A stretch of DNA of 64,000 bases from JADFNB01 sp036397455 (GTDB lineage Bacteria > Gemmatimonadota > Gemmatimonadetes > Gemmatimonadales > GWC2-71-9). Position 1 is the first letter of the stretch. The number at the start of each line of letters is the position of its first letter. The position numbers were made by a program, and so were the translations under genes. Shown one piece after another: positions 18,119 to 26,652 of this stretch. The notes under the pieces were generated by a model that was given only the letters and a program-made list of their open reading frames with translations, had not been told where the DNA came from and did no database searches. The stretch is taken from NCBI GenBank assembly GCA_036397455.1, contig DASWIX010000052.1, forward strand, positions 7,782 to 71,781, in the 5' to 3' direction.

Positions 18119-20725
18119 TTAGCGCGCGGCGTCCTCGAGCAACGCCCGCGCCGGACGCCGCAGCACGACTTCGAACGGTGACCGCTGTCCGAGACCGGCA
18201 ATCCAACTGATCGCGTCGCCAGAGCGATCGGATGCCACCAGCGCCGCGGCACGGAGATACCGCTCGGCCGCGAATCCATACCATGGCGATCCACCGGCCC
18301 AATGGAGTGATCGATCGAGCGTAATCCGTTCGAGCTGCTCCAGCGCGGCGGCGACGTCGTGGCGGTCAAACGCCTCCCACGCACGGATCGCCGCGGCAAG
18401 ATTCGCTCCCAACATGGGCGCCTGCTCGCCGGGTTCCTGCTGCGCGCATTGCTCGGCGGCTTCCAATGCCCGGTCGCGTTCTCCCAGGATCACCGACAGG
18501 CGCGCCGAAAGATATCGTCGGATCGACGCGCGTCGGCCCGGATCGGCCGGCGCCCCAACGAGCGCCACACGACACGTCTCGACCTGTGCGTGTGGCGGCT
18601 TCGCTCCCGGCACCGCCAGCAGGAAGCCTCGGTGCTCGAGTGCGGCGTTCGGGTCGTTGCGTTCGGCCTGTTTGAGCGCGTGCAGGGCCTGTGCCCAGTC
18701 GCCCGACATGACGCTCATGTGCGCCGTGACCAATTGCGGCAGCGCCCGGAGCACACGTGCCCCGGTGAGGTCATCGACCCGCCTGGCGACTCGCGCCACA
18801 ACGTCCGTGTCCGCCCCGGCGATGGTGACCTCCGCGAGAATGGCCTCGAGGGCGGCGGGCGGGGCCGCGCCGAGGGTATCCGCCAACCGTTCCTCGCACG
18901 CGTGGTCAGACGTGGCCACCGCCTGAACCCAGCGCAACACCAACGCCTGGTCGGCGGCCGGGCTGAGCGCGAGGAATCGTTCCACCAAGGTATCGAGATC
19001 GTCGATTCGCTGATCGAGCGCCGCGAGCCGAATCAACTGGCTCAGCGCGGCGACATGTCGCGGGTCGAGGCTGAGCGTCCGCTCGAGCGGCCGGCGGGCT
19101 TCCGCGGCGGAGCGGCCCCGGAGCGGGTTGAAGCTGAACAACAGATGCCCGAGATGGAACCAGGCTTCGACATCATCGGGCCGCTGCGTGATCACCTGCT
19201 CGTACAGCCGCGCGGCATCATCGATGTGCCCGGCCAACCATGCGGCCTGGGCCTCGAGCAACGCGCGCACGTGGGGCGTCAGGCGCCTGCGCTGTTCCCA
19301 CGCGACCCCGGTCGCCACCCGTGCCTCATCGAGCATCCCGGAGGCGGCGCGGGCGGCCGCCTGCCGATACCACGCCAGCGCGAAGCCTTGATCGAGGTCG
19401 AGCGCCCCGTCGTACGCGTTCTGGGCCTCGGTATATCGCCCGAGGCGAAACTCTCGCTCGCCGGCAAGGTACATCTTGAGTGCCGGCAGCGAAGTGGTGG
19501 TCACCGCCGCCAGCCGCCCCAGGTGCCCCCCCACCGACGTGCTCCGACGCGCGAGGAGTTGTCGGACGATATCGTCCACGATCTCGAACACGGCGGCCTC
19601 TCCTTCACCTTCGCCCTGTGCACGGACCTCCGTTCCGACGGCCGAGTCGAATACCGTGCAGTGTACCTGCAGCCGACCACCGGCCTCCACGAGACTCCCG
19701 AGCAGGAACTCGGCGGCACCAAATCGTGCCGCGGTAGGTCGCCCCTCGTCCGGACCGACCGTCTGCACGCCGAGCGTTGCGACATACGCGAGCAGGGCCT
19801 GCGGATCGACCGTCCGGATGTCGCCGGCGCCGTCGAGTTTGGCGCTCAAGAGGTCGACCATGCCCTCGCGCAGGTATGCCAGGCTCGGTCCTCCCCGAAT
19901 CGTGAACGGCAGGATCGCGATCAGGTTTTTCTGCGGTGCCGGAGGAACGATGTCCGGCGGCGTAGCGGCAACCGGGGCCGCCTCGCGCACCGCCCGGAGC
20001 CGCGCCGCGAGCGCGAGCGTCTCGGGCGCCGGAGAGATCCCGAGGTCATCCTGGGCGCGCGCTGCAAACCGATCGAACGCCTGGAGGGCACCGGCGCGGT
20101 CACCCGCGCGATCGAGGAGACCGATCAACTTGCGTAGCCCAACCTCGTCATCAGGCGCGAGTTCGGTGGCGCGCCGCGCCCAGCGGACCGCGTCGGCCGA
20201 TCTCCCTCCTCGATCGTCCTGCTGCGCGAGCTGCCACGCCGCATCCGCCGCCATCGCGCGGAGCCGGCGACGCTCGTCATCGAGCCATCGTTCGAACTCC
20301 GGGGCGCTGGCGACGAAGAGTCCTTCGAGCAGCGTTCCGCCGTAGAGCTCGAGCGCGGCGCCAGGCCGATCGGACTGCACCGCGTCGCGAAACGCGGTCA
20401 CGTCGCACCACAGCCGCGACGGCTCCACACCCAGCTCGTCTCCGCGACCAACGACGCAACGCTCGCCCAGTGCGCGTCGCACGAAGTGCAACGCGCGTCG
20501 CAGGGCGGCGCGGGCGTGGGTGTCATCCAGATCGGGCCAGAACATCGCCAGCAACGAATCCCGACGGTGGAACCGCAACGGCGCCGCCGCGGCGAGAAAG
20601 GCCAGCAACGCGAGCCGTTTGGGCTGGCGCACGACGTCGTCGGAGTGGCCGCCGCTCCCACCGGTGAGGGAGACACCGCCGAGCAGGCTGAGGCGGATCG
20701 TCAGGGGGGATGGTTTCGAGGTCAC
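18119..20725 (-). CDS. SARP/AfsR-type transcriptional regulator with TolB-like and TPR domains
   Basis: 868 residues if started at GTG 20725; the open frame runs to 21034 but that would cross the divergent hydrolase gene. Residues 10-100 form an OmpR-like winged-helix DNA-binding domain (IRLSLLGGVSL, PKRLALLAFLA, ALRRALHFVRRALG), followed by a BTAD domain to ~245 (ALELYGGTLLEGL, FERWLDDERRRLR). Then comes a FlgO/TolB-like domain from ~275 (NLIAILPFTIRGGPSLAYLREGMVDLLS) and TPR repeats. No membrane helix. It probably binds promoters in response to a ligand or partner; the kinase gene downstream (68 bp) is the obvious partner or target. Confidence 0.87.
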   Translation of the reverse strand: MTSKPSPLTIRLSLLGGVSLTGGSGGHSDDVVRQPKRLALLAFLAAAAPLRFHRRDSLLAMFWPDLDDTHARAALRRALHFVRRALGERCVVGRGDELGVEPSRLWCDVTAFRDAVQSDRPGAALELYGGTLLEGLFVASAPEFERWLDDERRRLRAMAADAAWQLAQQDDRGGRSADAVRWARRATELAPDDEVGLRKLIGLLDRAGDRAGALQAFDRFAARAQDDLGISPAPETLALAARLRAVREAAPVAATPPDIVPPAPQKNLIAILPFTIRGGPSLAYLREGMVDLLSAKLDGAGDIRTVDPQALLAYVATLGVQTVGPDEGRPTAARFGAAEFLLGSLVEAGGRLQVHCTVFDSAVGTEVRAQGEGEGEAAVFEIVDDIVRQLLARRSTSVGGHLGRLAAVTTTSLPALKMYLAGEREFRLGRYTEAQNAYDGALDLDQGFALAWYRQAAARAASGMLDEARVATGVAWEQRRRLTPHVRALLEAQAAWLAGHIDDAARLYEQVITQRPDDVEAWFHLGHLLFSFNPLRGRSAAEARRPLERTLSLDPRHVAALSQLIRLAALDQRIDDLDTLVERFLALSPAADQALVLRWVQAVATSDHACEERLADTLGAAPPAALEAILAEVTIAGADTDVVARVARRVDDLTGARVLRALPQLVTAHMSVMSGDWAQALHALKQAERNDPNAALEHRGFLLAVPGAKPPHAQVETCRVALVGAPADPGRRASIRRYLSARLSVILGERDRALEAAEQCAQQEPGEQAPMLGANLAAAIRAWEAFDRHDVAAALEQLERITLDRSLHWAGGSPWYGFAAERYLRAAALVASDRSGDAISWIAGLGQRSPFEVVLRRPARALLEDAAR

Positions 20726-20837
20726 AGATCGGTACACAGGCCGGTCACGCCGTTTCGGCAACGTGGGAACGTACACGCACCCGGGGGCGGGTGATAGCCC
20801 GCACCCGAATCGCCCTTTCACGAAGCGGAGGTGCCCC

Positions 20838-21698
20838 ATGTGGTTGTTTGCCGTACTGCTGTTCGGCGACAGCGTGACCGCGCGCGCGATCCCGGTCGCC
20901 CCGGCCGAAACCCTGGCGGTGACGGTGACCGGTATAGGCGAGCCGGTGCTGTTCGTCCCCGGGCTCTTTGGCTCCGCGTTCGGCGCCCGCCGGATCGCGG
21001 CGCCCCTCGCCACGGCGGGGTTCCAGCTCATCACGATGGAACCGCTTGGCGTGGGTCGGTCGAGCCGGCCGCGAGGGGCCGACTACTCCCTGGCGGCCCA
21101 GGCGCACCGGATCGCGGCGGCGCTCGATACGCTGGGGGTGGGCCCGGTGGTCGCCGTTGCCCACTCGCTTGGAGGAGCCATCGCATTCCGACTCGCACTC
21201 GAACGTCCGGACCTGATCCGGGCCATCGTGTCGATCGAAGGGGGACCGGCGGAAGAAGCGACCACCCCCGGCTTCCGTCTGGCGATGCGATTCGTCACGG
21301 TGATCAAGGCCCTCGGCGGTCCGCGGGTGATCCGGGCGGAAGTCCACCGCAACCTGCGGTCCGCCTCAGGGGACCCGTCGTGGGTCACCGACGACGTGGT
21401 AGACGGCTACACCCGCGACGCGGCGCTGCACTTCGACGCCGCGATGGACGCGTTCCGCGGCATGGCGGCTTCGCGCGAACCGTGGTCGCTCCGCGACCGA
21501 CTCGAGGCCATCGCCTGTCCGGTTGTCCTGTTGTTGGGGGCGGCAGACCACAAAAGCGGGGTCCGAACCGAGGAGTTGGCATTGCTGCGGCAGGCGCTGC
21601 CACAACTCGCCATTGATTCGATTCCGGGGGCCGGCCATTTCATCCACGAGGAGCGGCCGGGGGCGGTGGTCGATGCCGTTCGGCGGGTCGGCGGCTGA
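20838..21698 (+). CDS. Alpha/beta hydrolase
   Basis: 286 residues from the ATG at 20838 with GGAGG upstream. Short hydrophobic N-terminus (MWLFAVLLFGDSVTARA) that may be an export signal. Alpha/beta hydrolase features: oxyanion region VLFVPGLFGS, nucleophile in VAHSLGGAIAF, Asp in LLLGAADHKSG and His in GAGHFIHEERP. Substrate not evident. Divergent from the SARP gene, with a 112-bp gap that holds both promoters. It ends just before the bidirectional terminator shared with the cold-shock gene. Confidence 0.88.
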   Translation: MWLFAVLLFGDSVTARAIPVAPAETLAVTVTGIGEPVLFVPGLFGSAFGARRIAAPLATAGFQLITMEPLGVGRSSRPRGADYSLAAQAHRIAAALDTLGVGPVVAVAHSLGGAIAFRLALERPDLIRAIVSIEGGPAEEATTPGFRLAMRFVTVIKALGGPRVIRAEVHRNLRSASGDPSWVTDDVVDGYTRDAALHFDAAMDAFRGMAASREPWSLRDRLEAIACPVVLLLGAADHKSGVRTEELALLRQALPQLAIDSIPGAGHFIHEERPGAVVDAVRRVGG

Positions 21699-21710
21699 GG
21701 GCCGGAAGCC

Positions 21711-21746
21711 AAAAGGGCCGCGCGACGACGTCGCGCGGCCCTTCCG
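21711..21746. terminator. Bidirectional rho-independent terminator
   Basis: A 15-bp perfect inverted repeat (arms 21713-21727 and 21729-21743, AAGGGCCGCGCGACG and its complement) lies between the converging hydrolase and cold-shock genes. On the minus strand it is followed by TTTT, so it is a good terminator for the cold-shock gene. The plus-strand tail is only TTCCGTTGTT. Confidence 0.85.
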
Positions 21747-21766
21747 TTGTTCGCTACTGAGGACGC

Positions 21767-21976
21767 TTACGCGAGCTTGACGACGTTCTCCGCGGCGGGG
21801 CCCTTCTGGCCCTGTACGATGTCGAACTCCACCTGCTCACCCTCGCGCAACGACTTGAAACCATCCGCCTGAATCGCCGAATGATGCACGAAGCAATCTG
21901 GCTGGCCACCCTCGGGCGTGATGAATCCGAAACCCTTGGCGTCGTTGAACCACTTTACCGTCCCTTTGGTACGCAT
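21767..21976 (-). CDS. cspA: Cold-shock domain protein
   Basis: 69 residues, the usual length for the CspA family. It has KGTVKWFNDAKGFGFI (RNP1 KGFGFI) and the RNP2 region FVHHSAI. It binds single-stranded RNA/DNA and melts RNA structure. SD AAGGAG is 9 nt before the start. A leader of unknown length lies upstream. A strong terminator follows the stop by ~20 bp. Confidence 0.97.
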   Translation of the reverse strand: MRTKGTVKWFNDAKGFGFITPEGGQPDCFVHHSAIQADGFKSLREGEQVEFDIVQGQKGPAAENVVKLA

Positions 21977-22397
21977 ACCGCCGAACTCCTTGTTGTGTGC
22001 TGATGCCGTCGGAGTCCGGATTTATTCCCGCACATGCCGAACGCTCATCAATCTTTCCGCGGACGTGCCCCCGCGTTGGGCTGGCATTTTCCCGCACGCC
22101 GATAGAGCGCACGTAAATGTCAGCGCCAAGTTAGCGACTATTGCCCGGGGAGGAAACCCCCAAAACCGGACCTTACCGGACCAGCCTGGTACGACCATAC
22201 TGAGTCACCGCCTGGCCGCATTTGCGTGCCAGCGGTCCGGACCTTGCGGGCAAACGACCCGGGAGGGTTGCTGATGCACGAAAACGACACGTCGATAGGG
22301 GTTCAAACGCGCCGTGTTTTGAGGCATAATGGATACATGAAGGCCCGAACCGCCCTTCCGGCACTCACCGCGACCGACCTGGCGGGGATCTGACCTC
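21977..22397. other. Divergent intergenic region, 421 bp
   Basis: Holds the upstream region of the leftward cold-shock gene and the promoter of the rightward DUF4388 gene. It is clearly more AT-rich than the flanks. A long structured cold-shock leader is possible; hairpin-forming stretches such as CCCGGGGAGGAAACCCCC near 22150 are visible. No coding frame is convincing. Confidence 0.5.
22302..22330 (+). promoter_or_regulatory. Candidate sigma70-type promoter of the DUF4388 gene
   Basis: TTCAAA (22302-22307) and CATAAT (22325-22330) are separated by 17 bp, 68 bp before the GTG start. The spacing is ideal; the -35 matches TTGACA at 3 of 6 positions and the -10 matches TATAAT at 5 of 6. Confidence 0.4.
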
Positions 22398-25373
22398 GTG
22401 GCGATCCAGGGTAGCCTCGAGGAAGCCTCCCTTCCCGACGTACTCCAGTTGTTGTCCCTCGGGAAGAAGACCGGGTGCATCTCCCTCACCGAACGGTCGA
22501 TGGAGGGCAGCATCTATCTCGACAAGGGTCGCGTCAGCCATGCGGCGGTGGTCAACCGGCGCGACCGGCTCGGCGATATCCTGGTTAAGAGCGGCCGGAT
22601 TACCCAGGAGCAGCTGACCGAGGCGGTGGCGGCGCAGACGCGTGAGAAGCGCATCAGCCAGATCCTGGTCGAATCCGGCCAGATCGATCGCGCCGAGATT
22701 GACAAGTTCGTCCGGGCCCAGGTCGAAGAGGCCGTCTATTTCTTGTTCACGTGGCGTACCGGCACATTCACCTTCCAGAGCAAGGTCAAGCCCGAAAACA
22801 TCGATTTCCTGGTGTCCATCGATCCCGAGGGGATGCTCCTTGAAGGCGCGCGGCGAGTGGACGAATGGAGTCTGATCGAGAAGAAGATCCCGTCGCTCGA
22901 CATGGTATTTCGGCTCGAGAAGACCCCCCTGCTGAGCAAGGATGTCACGCTCTCCGAGGCGCAGAAACGCGTGCTACCGTCCCTTGACGGAAAGCGCGAC
23001 GTGAACGCCCTGGTGGACGAGACGGGCCTGGTCGAATTCGAGGTCGGCAAGGCGCTGTACGGGCTGATCACGGCCGGGTTCGTCAAGCTCGTCGAGCGGC
23101 GCACCCGCGTGCGGCACCTCGACTACCGCGAATTGCTCGCCTACCTGGTGCACGAGGCCGAATTCGCCGACGCCGGGCGCCGCCGCGAGGCCGCTCGTCA
23201 CATCGTCGACTGCGGCTCGTGCGCGCAGCGATTGAAGAAGATCCACGTGCGCCGCACCCAGGGGCAGCCGATACCGGCCGAAGAGGAGTCCGAAACGGAC
23301 GCGGCCGCCGGCGCGGCGGCGTTGGCGGACGAAGCCAATGGCGGCACTGACGACGCAGAGGAATTGGAGCGCCGCCGGCTGGCCGACCGCCGGGCCGTCG
23401 AGCGGCGACGAGGCGAGCGCCGGCGTCCCGTGGGCACGCGGCCGGCAGGACAGGTCGAGCGGCGCATGGCGAGTCGGCGGCAGGCCGATCAACGATGCGG
23501 CCCGGATCGGCGCATGGCCTACGCGTATGCGGATGGCCGTGTCCGATCCAGTGGCGGCGCCGCCGCGGTGGCCGGCGGGGGCGCCGCGGCCGCGGCACCC
23601 TCTCCCGCCGCGGCCCCTCGTCGCGGCCGGCGACGGAACACGGGCCCCCGCGACGTGCCGACGCAGACCCGTGCGCGGCCGCCGGTCCGGGAGAGTACTC
23701 GGCCCCGAGTGGAACCCGCGCCGCCGGTGAAGGAGGTCGCGGCCGCGGCGAAGAAGGACGAGGCACCGCTCCGGATCACCCAGGAGATCGCCGGCGATTT
23801 CGACATCACCGTCGAGATACCGTCACCGCAGTCGGCACCCGCGGCACCGGCGGAGACGCCGGCCGCAGCGGCGGCAAACCCCAGCGACGCCACACGTGAG
23901 GTGCCGGCGTTGGAGTCCGCCGCGCCGCCCGATGGTGTCGCCCAGCAGAAGACGAAAGAGATCGAGTGGCTCATCACACCGCGCGAGTCGGTGGAGATGC
24001 TGCGGTCGACGCGGCTGAGCGCCCAGACAAGCGCCCCGAAGGAAGTCAGGACCCCTGACACGCCGGCGCGGAAGGCCACCAAGTCGCCGGCGCGAGCCGT
24101 CGCCAAGGCCGCCCCGGCGGAAGCGGCAACCGTCGAAACGCGCCGGGTGGCCTCCCCGAAACCAGAGACTCATGTGGCGGCCGCTCCAAAGCCCGCGCCC
24201 GTTGTCCCGGGGCCAGAAGGCCGAATCCGTCGCAGCGGCCTGCGCTGGGTCGCGGCGGCGGCGGGCATCGCGATGGTCGCGGGGGCCGGCTACCTCCTCG
24301 GCACGCTCGGTGCGCGCGGCGGCACGGATGGCAGCGCGTCCGGAGACGCCGGAACATCCCAGGAGATGGCGGCCGAGACGCGGGCGCCGAGCGCGGCGAC
24401 GCTCGGCGCGAGTGTGACGGGCGACGCTCCCACGGCTGCCGCACCGACGAACGAACCGGTTCAGCCGCCGGCAGCGGCCCCCGCGCCAACCCAGGACGCC
24501 CCACCGCCGAGTGGCAATCAACCCGCGGTACCCGCGGCCGCCGCGGCTCGCCCGGCGGCGGCCCCGCAGACCGGTCCCCCTGCGAGACCGAGTCCGCCGC
24601 GAGCCATCATCCTCACAGGTCGGGTCCTCGAAGACGGCAGCAACCGGCCGCTCGCCGGGGTGACGGTTACCTTGGGCGGAACGGGTCGGACCGCCACCAG
24701 CGGACCCGACGGCACCTTCCGGTTCACCAACCCGCCCGTCGGAGACATCGAACTGGCGGCCAGTCTCGCCGGATACGACGAGCGTCGGGCGAGAGGGTGG
24801 GTTTCCCCGGACAGCGCCGCGTCAATCGACATCCGACTGGCCGCCCAGCCCCCCGCCGCCGCCGAACCGGTCGCGGCCCCAGCTCCAGCGGCGGTGCCGC
24901 CGCCCCAGCCGCCGGCACAGCCCCCCGCGCGAACGGAGCCGGTACCAGCTCCGGCGCCGAGCGCCCCCGCCCGGGTCGAAACGGATCCCGACATCATCTC
25001 CGGTGATTGGATTCGTATCGTTGGCTCGGAAGCGGAGGCCGAACTCGGACGTCCGATCGTAGCGGTCGAAGGCCTGGAGATCGAGAGCATCGCGAAGCCG
25101 GGAGGACCCGGTCGGACAGGAGTCCGGGTGGTCCAACTGCTGGAGTCCGGGGAACGGATCGAGGTCGTTATCTCACGACCGGCGTTCCTCAGCCGGGGAG
25201 GCGCTCGTCGTCCCGGCGATGACCGCATCTCGGCGGTCCGGGTGGCCGACGGAGCCGACGGCGGGGCCACCGGTACGGCGCGCCTCGGCAGCTATCTCAT
25301 CACCGTCAAGGCACCTATCGCCGGCGACGCCCTCAAGAGCTTCATGAACCGCCTGAAAGAGCACACCCCCTAG
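22398..25373 (+). CDS. DUF4388 (PATAN-like) membrane protein with carboxypeptidase-regulatory-like domain
   Basis: 991 residues from GTG 22398. Residues 1-~110: DUF4388 domain (IQGSLEEASLPDVLQLLSLGKKTGCISL), a PATAN-type module found in signalling proteins. A helical stretch follows, then a zinc-finger-like His268-x3-Cys272-x2-Cys275 preceded by His, as in ZAS anti-sigma domains. Next is an Arg-rich segment (340-375), a long Ala/Pro-rich linker and one membrane helix (~614-636). Beyond it, residues ~738-815 form a carboxypeptidase-regulatory-like beta sandwich (LTGRVLEDGSNRPLAGVTVTL), and the C-terminal ~120 residues are an unidentified domain. A cytoplasmic signalling end and an extracytoplasmic sandwich in one chain is unusual. 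Confidence 0.85.
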   Translation: MAIQGSLEEASLPDVLQLLSLGKKTGCISLTERSMEGSIYLDKGRVSHAAVVNRRDRLGDILVKSGRITQEQLTEAVAAQTREKRISQILVESGQIDRAEIDKFVRAQVEEAVYFLFTWRTGTFTFQSKVKPENIDFLVSIDPEGMLLEGARRVDEWSLIEKKIPSLDMVFRLEKTPLLSKDVTLSEAQKRVLPSLDGKRDVNALVDETGLVEFEVGKALYGLITAGFVKLVERRTRVRHLDYRELLAYLVHEAEFADAGRRREAARHIVDCGSCAQRLKKIHVRRTQGQPIPAEEESETDAAAGAAALADEANGGTDDAEELERRRLADRRAVERRRGERRRPVGTRPAGQVERRMASRRQADQRCGPDRRMAYAYADGRVRSSGGAAAVAGGGAAAAAPSPAAAPRRGRRRNTGPRDVPTQTRARPPVRESTRPRVEPAPPVKEVAAAAKKDEAPLRITQEIAGDFDITVEIPSPQSAPAAPAETPAAAAANPSDATREVPALESAAPPDGVAQQKTKEIEWLITPRESVEMLRSTRLSAQTSAPKEVRTPDTPARKATKSPARAVAKAAPAEAATVETRRVASPKPETHVAAAPKPAPVVPGPEGRIRRSGLRWVAAAAGIAMVAGAGYLLGTLGARGGTDGSASGDAGTSQEMAAETRAPSAATLGASVTGDAPTAAAPTNEPVQPPAAAPAPTQDAPPPSGNQPAVPAAAAARPAAAPQTGPPARPSPPRAIILTGRVLEDGSNRPLAGVTVTLGGTGRTATSGPDGTFRFTNPPVGDIELAASLAGYDERRARGWVSPDSAASIDIRLAAQPPAAAEPVAAPAPAAVPPPQPPAQPPARTEPVPAPAPSAPARVETDPDIISGDWIRIVGSEAEAELGRPIVAVEGLEIESIAKPGGPGRTGVRVVQLLESGERIEVVISRPAFLSRGGARRPGDDRISAVRVADGADGGATGTARLGSYLITVKAPIAGDALKSFMNRLKEHTP

Positions 25374-25613
25374 CGGAATCGGCCCGCAGACCGTCTCTTT
25401 TACCTCTCTGTGTGTGTCGGCGCCGTCGCAGGCTCGCGACAGATGGCGCCAACTGACGACGCCGCCGGGCTGGAGCGGCCGGCGACAACCCGCTCCGATT
25501 GGGCCGTCCGAGAGCGGGGCCTGCGGCCCCAAAGTTGCGCAAGGAATCTGTGATATGTCTCACAAAACGGGCGAATGTCTCGCCCACGCCACATCCACTG
25601 GAGGGAAGAAAGT
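25374..25613 (+). promoter_or_regulatory. Leader of the DUF4402/chaperone-usher operon with two hairpins
   Basis: This 240-bp region precedes the pilus-like operon. It holds two perfect hairpins: GGGGCC-TGC-GGCCCC (25516-25530) and GGGCGA-ATGTC-TCGCCC (25569-25585). The second is 16 nt before the SD GAGGGAAG (25601-25608). They could be an attenuator, an mRNA stabiliser, or (first one) the terminator of the DUF4388 gene. Confidence 0.4.
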
Positions 25614-26135
25614 ATGGGACGCTTGACACGCGCGCTTGCCGCGGGAGCGGTGGCCGCACTCTTCGTAGGGTTGATTGCGGCAGGGTCCGCGCAGGCACAG
25701 ACATCGGCGACCGCCTCCGCAACGGCGTCCGCGACCGTTGTCGGTATTGCGCCGCTCACCGCCACGACCCTCAATGACCTCGACTTCGGGTCGGTGAACG
25801 CCGGGGCCAGTGGCACCGTGGCCGATGTGGACGGAGCGCGATTCCTGATCACCGGTGAACCAGGGCTCGGCGTGGATGTGTCGTTCGTACTCCCTGGCAC
25901 GTTGGTTGGGCCGGCCGCCGCGACGATCCCCATTTCGTTCGGGCCGACCGACGGGTGCCTTTGGGCCCCGTTCCCGGCCTCCTGCACGGTCATCGACCCC
26001 ACAGCGCCAACCCTCGCGCTGGCTCTGGACGGCTCGGGCCTGCTGGAAATCGGCGTCATCGGGACGGTGACCCCCCCGGCGGCGACTGTGTCCGGGATCT
26101 ACACGGGCACGATCACCGTCAACGTCGCGTACTAG
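25614..26135 (+). CDS. DUF4402 family secreted protein, putative fibre subunit
   Basis: 173 residues; SD GAGGGAAG, signal peptide cut after AQAQ. The mature protein begins with a low-complexity TSATASATASATV stretch and has the DUF4402 pattern: LDFGSVNAGASGTV, FLITGEPGLGVDVSFVLP, and the closing GIYTGTITVNVAY. One Cys pair (CLWAPFPASC) could form a disulfide. DUF4402 proteins are small exported beta sandwiches, often encoded beside pilus-type chaperones. First gene of a four-gene operon; the best candidate for the major subunit. The low-complexity N-terminus could act as a donor strand. Confidence 0.82.
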   Translation: MGRLTRALAAGAVAALFVGLIAAGSAQAQTSATASATASATVVGIAPLTATTLNDLDFGSVNAGASGTVADVDGARFLITGEPGLGVDVSFVLPGTLVGPAAATIPISFGPTDGCLWAPFPASCTVIDPTAPTLALALDGSGLLEIGVIGTVTPPAATVSGIYTGTITVNVAY

Positions 26136-26184
26136 CGCGGCCCGACCGGTCGCGAAGCTGGTTCGTCGCGCGGTCTGGTTCGCG

Positions 26185-26652
26185 ATGGTGGGCGTGGTCC
26201 TCGGACCCGCCGCACTTGCGAGCCAACGGCCGACCCGCGGATTCATTATCCCCGGGTTGGCCGTCACCGCGCGGCGTGGTCTCTCTTTCGGCGAGATCTT
26301 CCGCGGCATGCCGTCAAGCGTCATCCCAACCAGCGTCAATGGGGCGGAATTCGAGATTACGGTGCCCGACCCTTCCCAGCTGCAGGTAACGCTGCTCTTG
26401 CCCGGCGCACTCCGATCCGCCGGCGGTGAGGTCTTGCCGCTCGTATTCTCGTGGGGCGACGGCTTCGCGGTCCGCGAAGGACCCCAGGCCACCTCGTTCC
26501 CCTTCAATCCCAACCAACCGTTCGTGACGACGCTCGATAGCGACCAACGTCTGCTCGTCCAGTTGGGAGGGACGGTACTTCCCGGCCGCTTCCAACCGTT
26601 GGCGCATTATGATGCCACGGTAACGGTGGTGGTGGCGGATGTTGGCATATGA
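26185..26652 (+). CDS. Second DUF4402-like exported subunit
   Basis: 155 residues. Short hydrophobic start (MVGVVLGPAALASQ) preceded in frame by basic residues without a start codon, so the true start may lie a few codons upstream at a rare codon. The body (LSFGEIFRGMPSSVIPTSVNGAEFEITVPDPSQLQVTLLLP and the ending HYDATVTVVVADVGI) repeats the DUF4402 layout, so it is probably a minor or tip subunit. Its stop lies within ATATGATG, overlapping the start of the chaperone gene (ATGA). Confidence 0.7.
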   Translation: MVGVVLGPAALASQRPTRGFIIPGLAVTARRGLSFGEIFRGMPSSVIPTSVNGAEFEITVPDPSQLQVTLLLPGALRSAGGEVLPLVFSWGDGFAVREGPQATSFPFNPNQPFVTTLDSDQRLLVQLGGTVLPGRFQPLAHYDATVTVVVADVGI

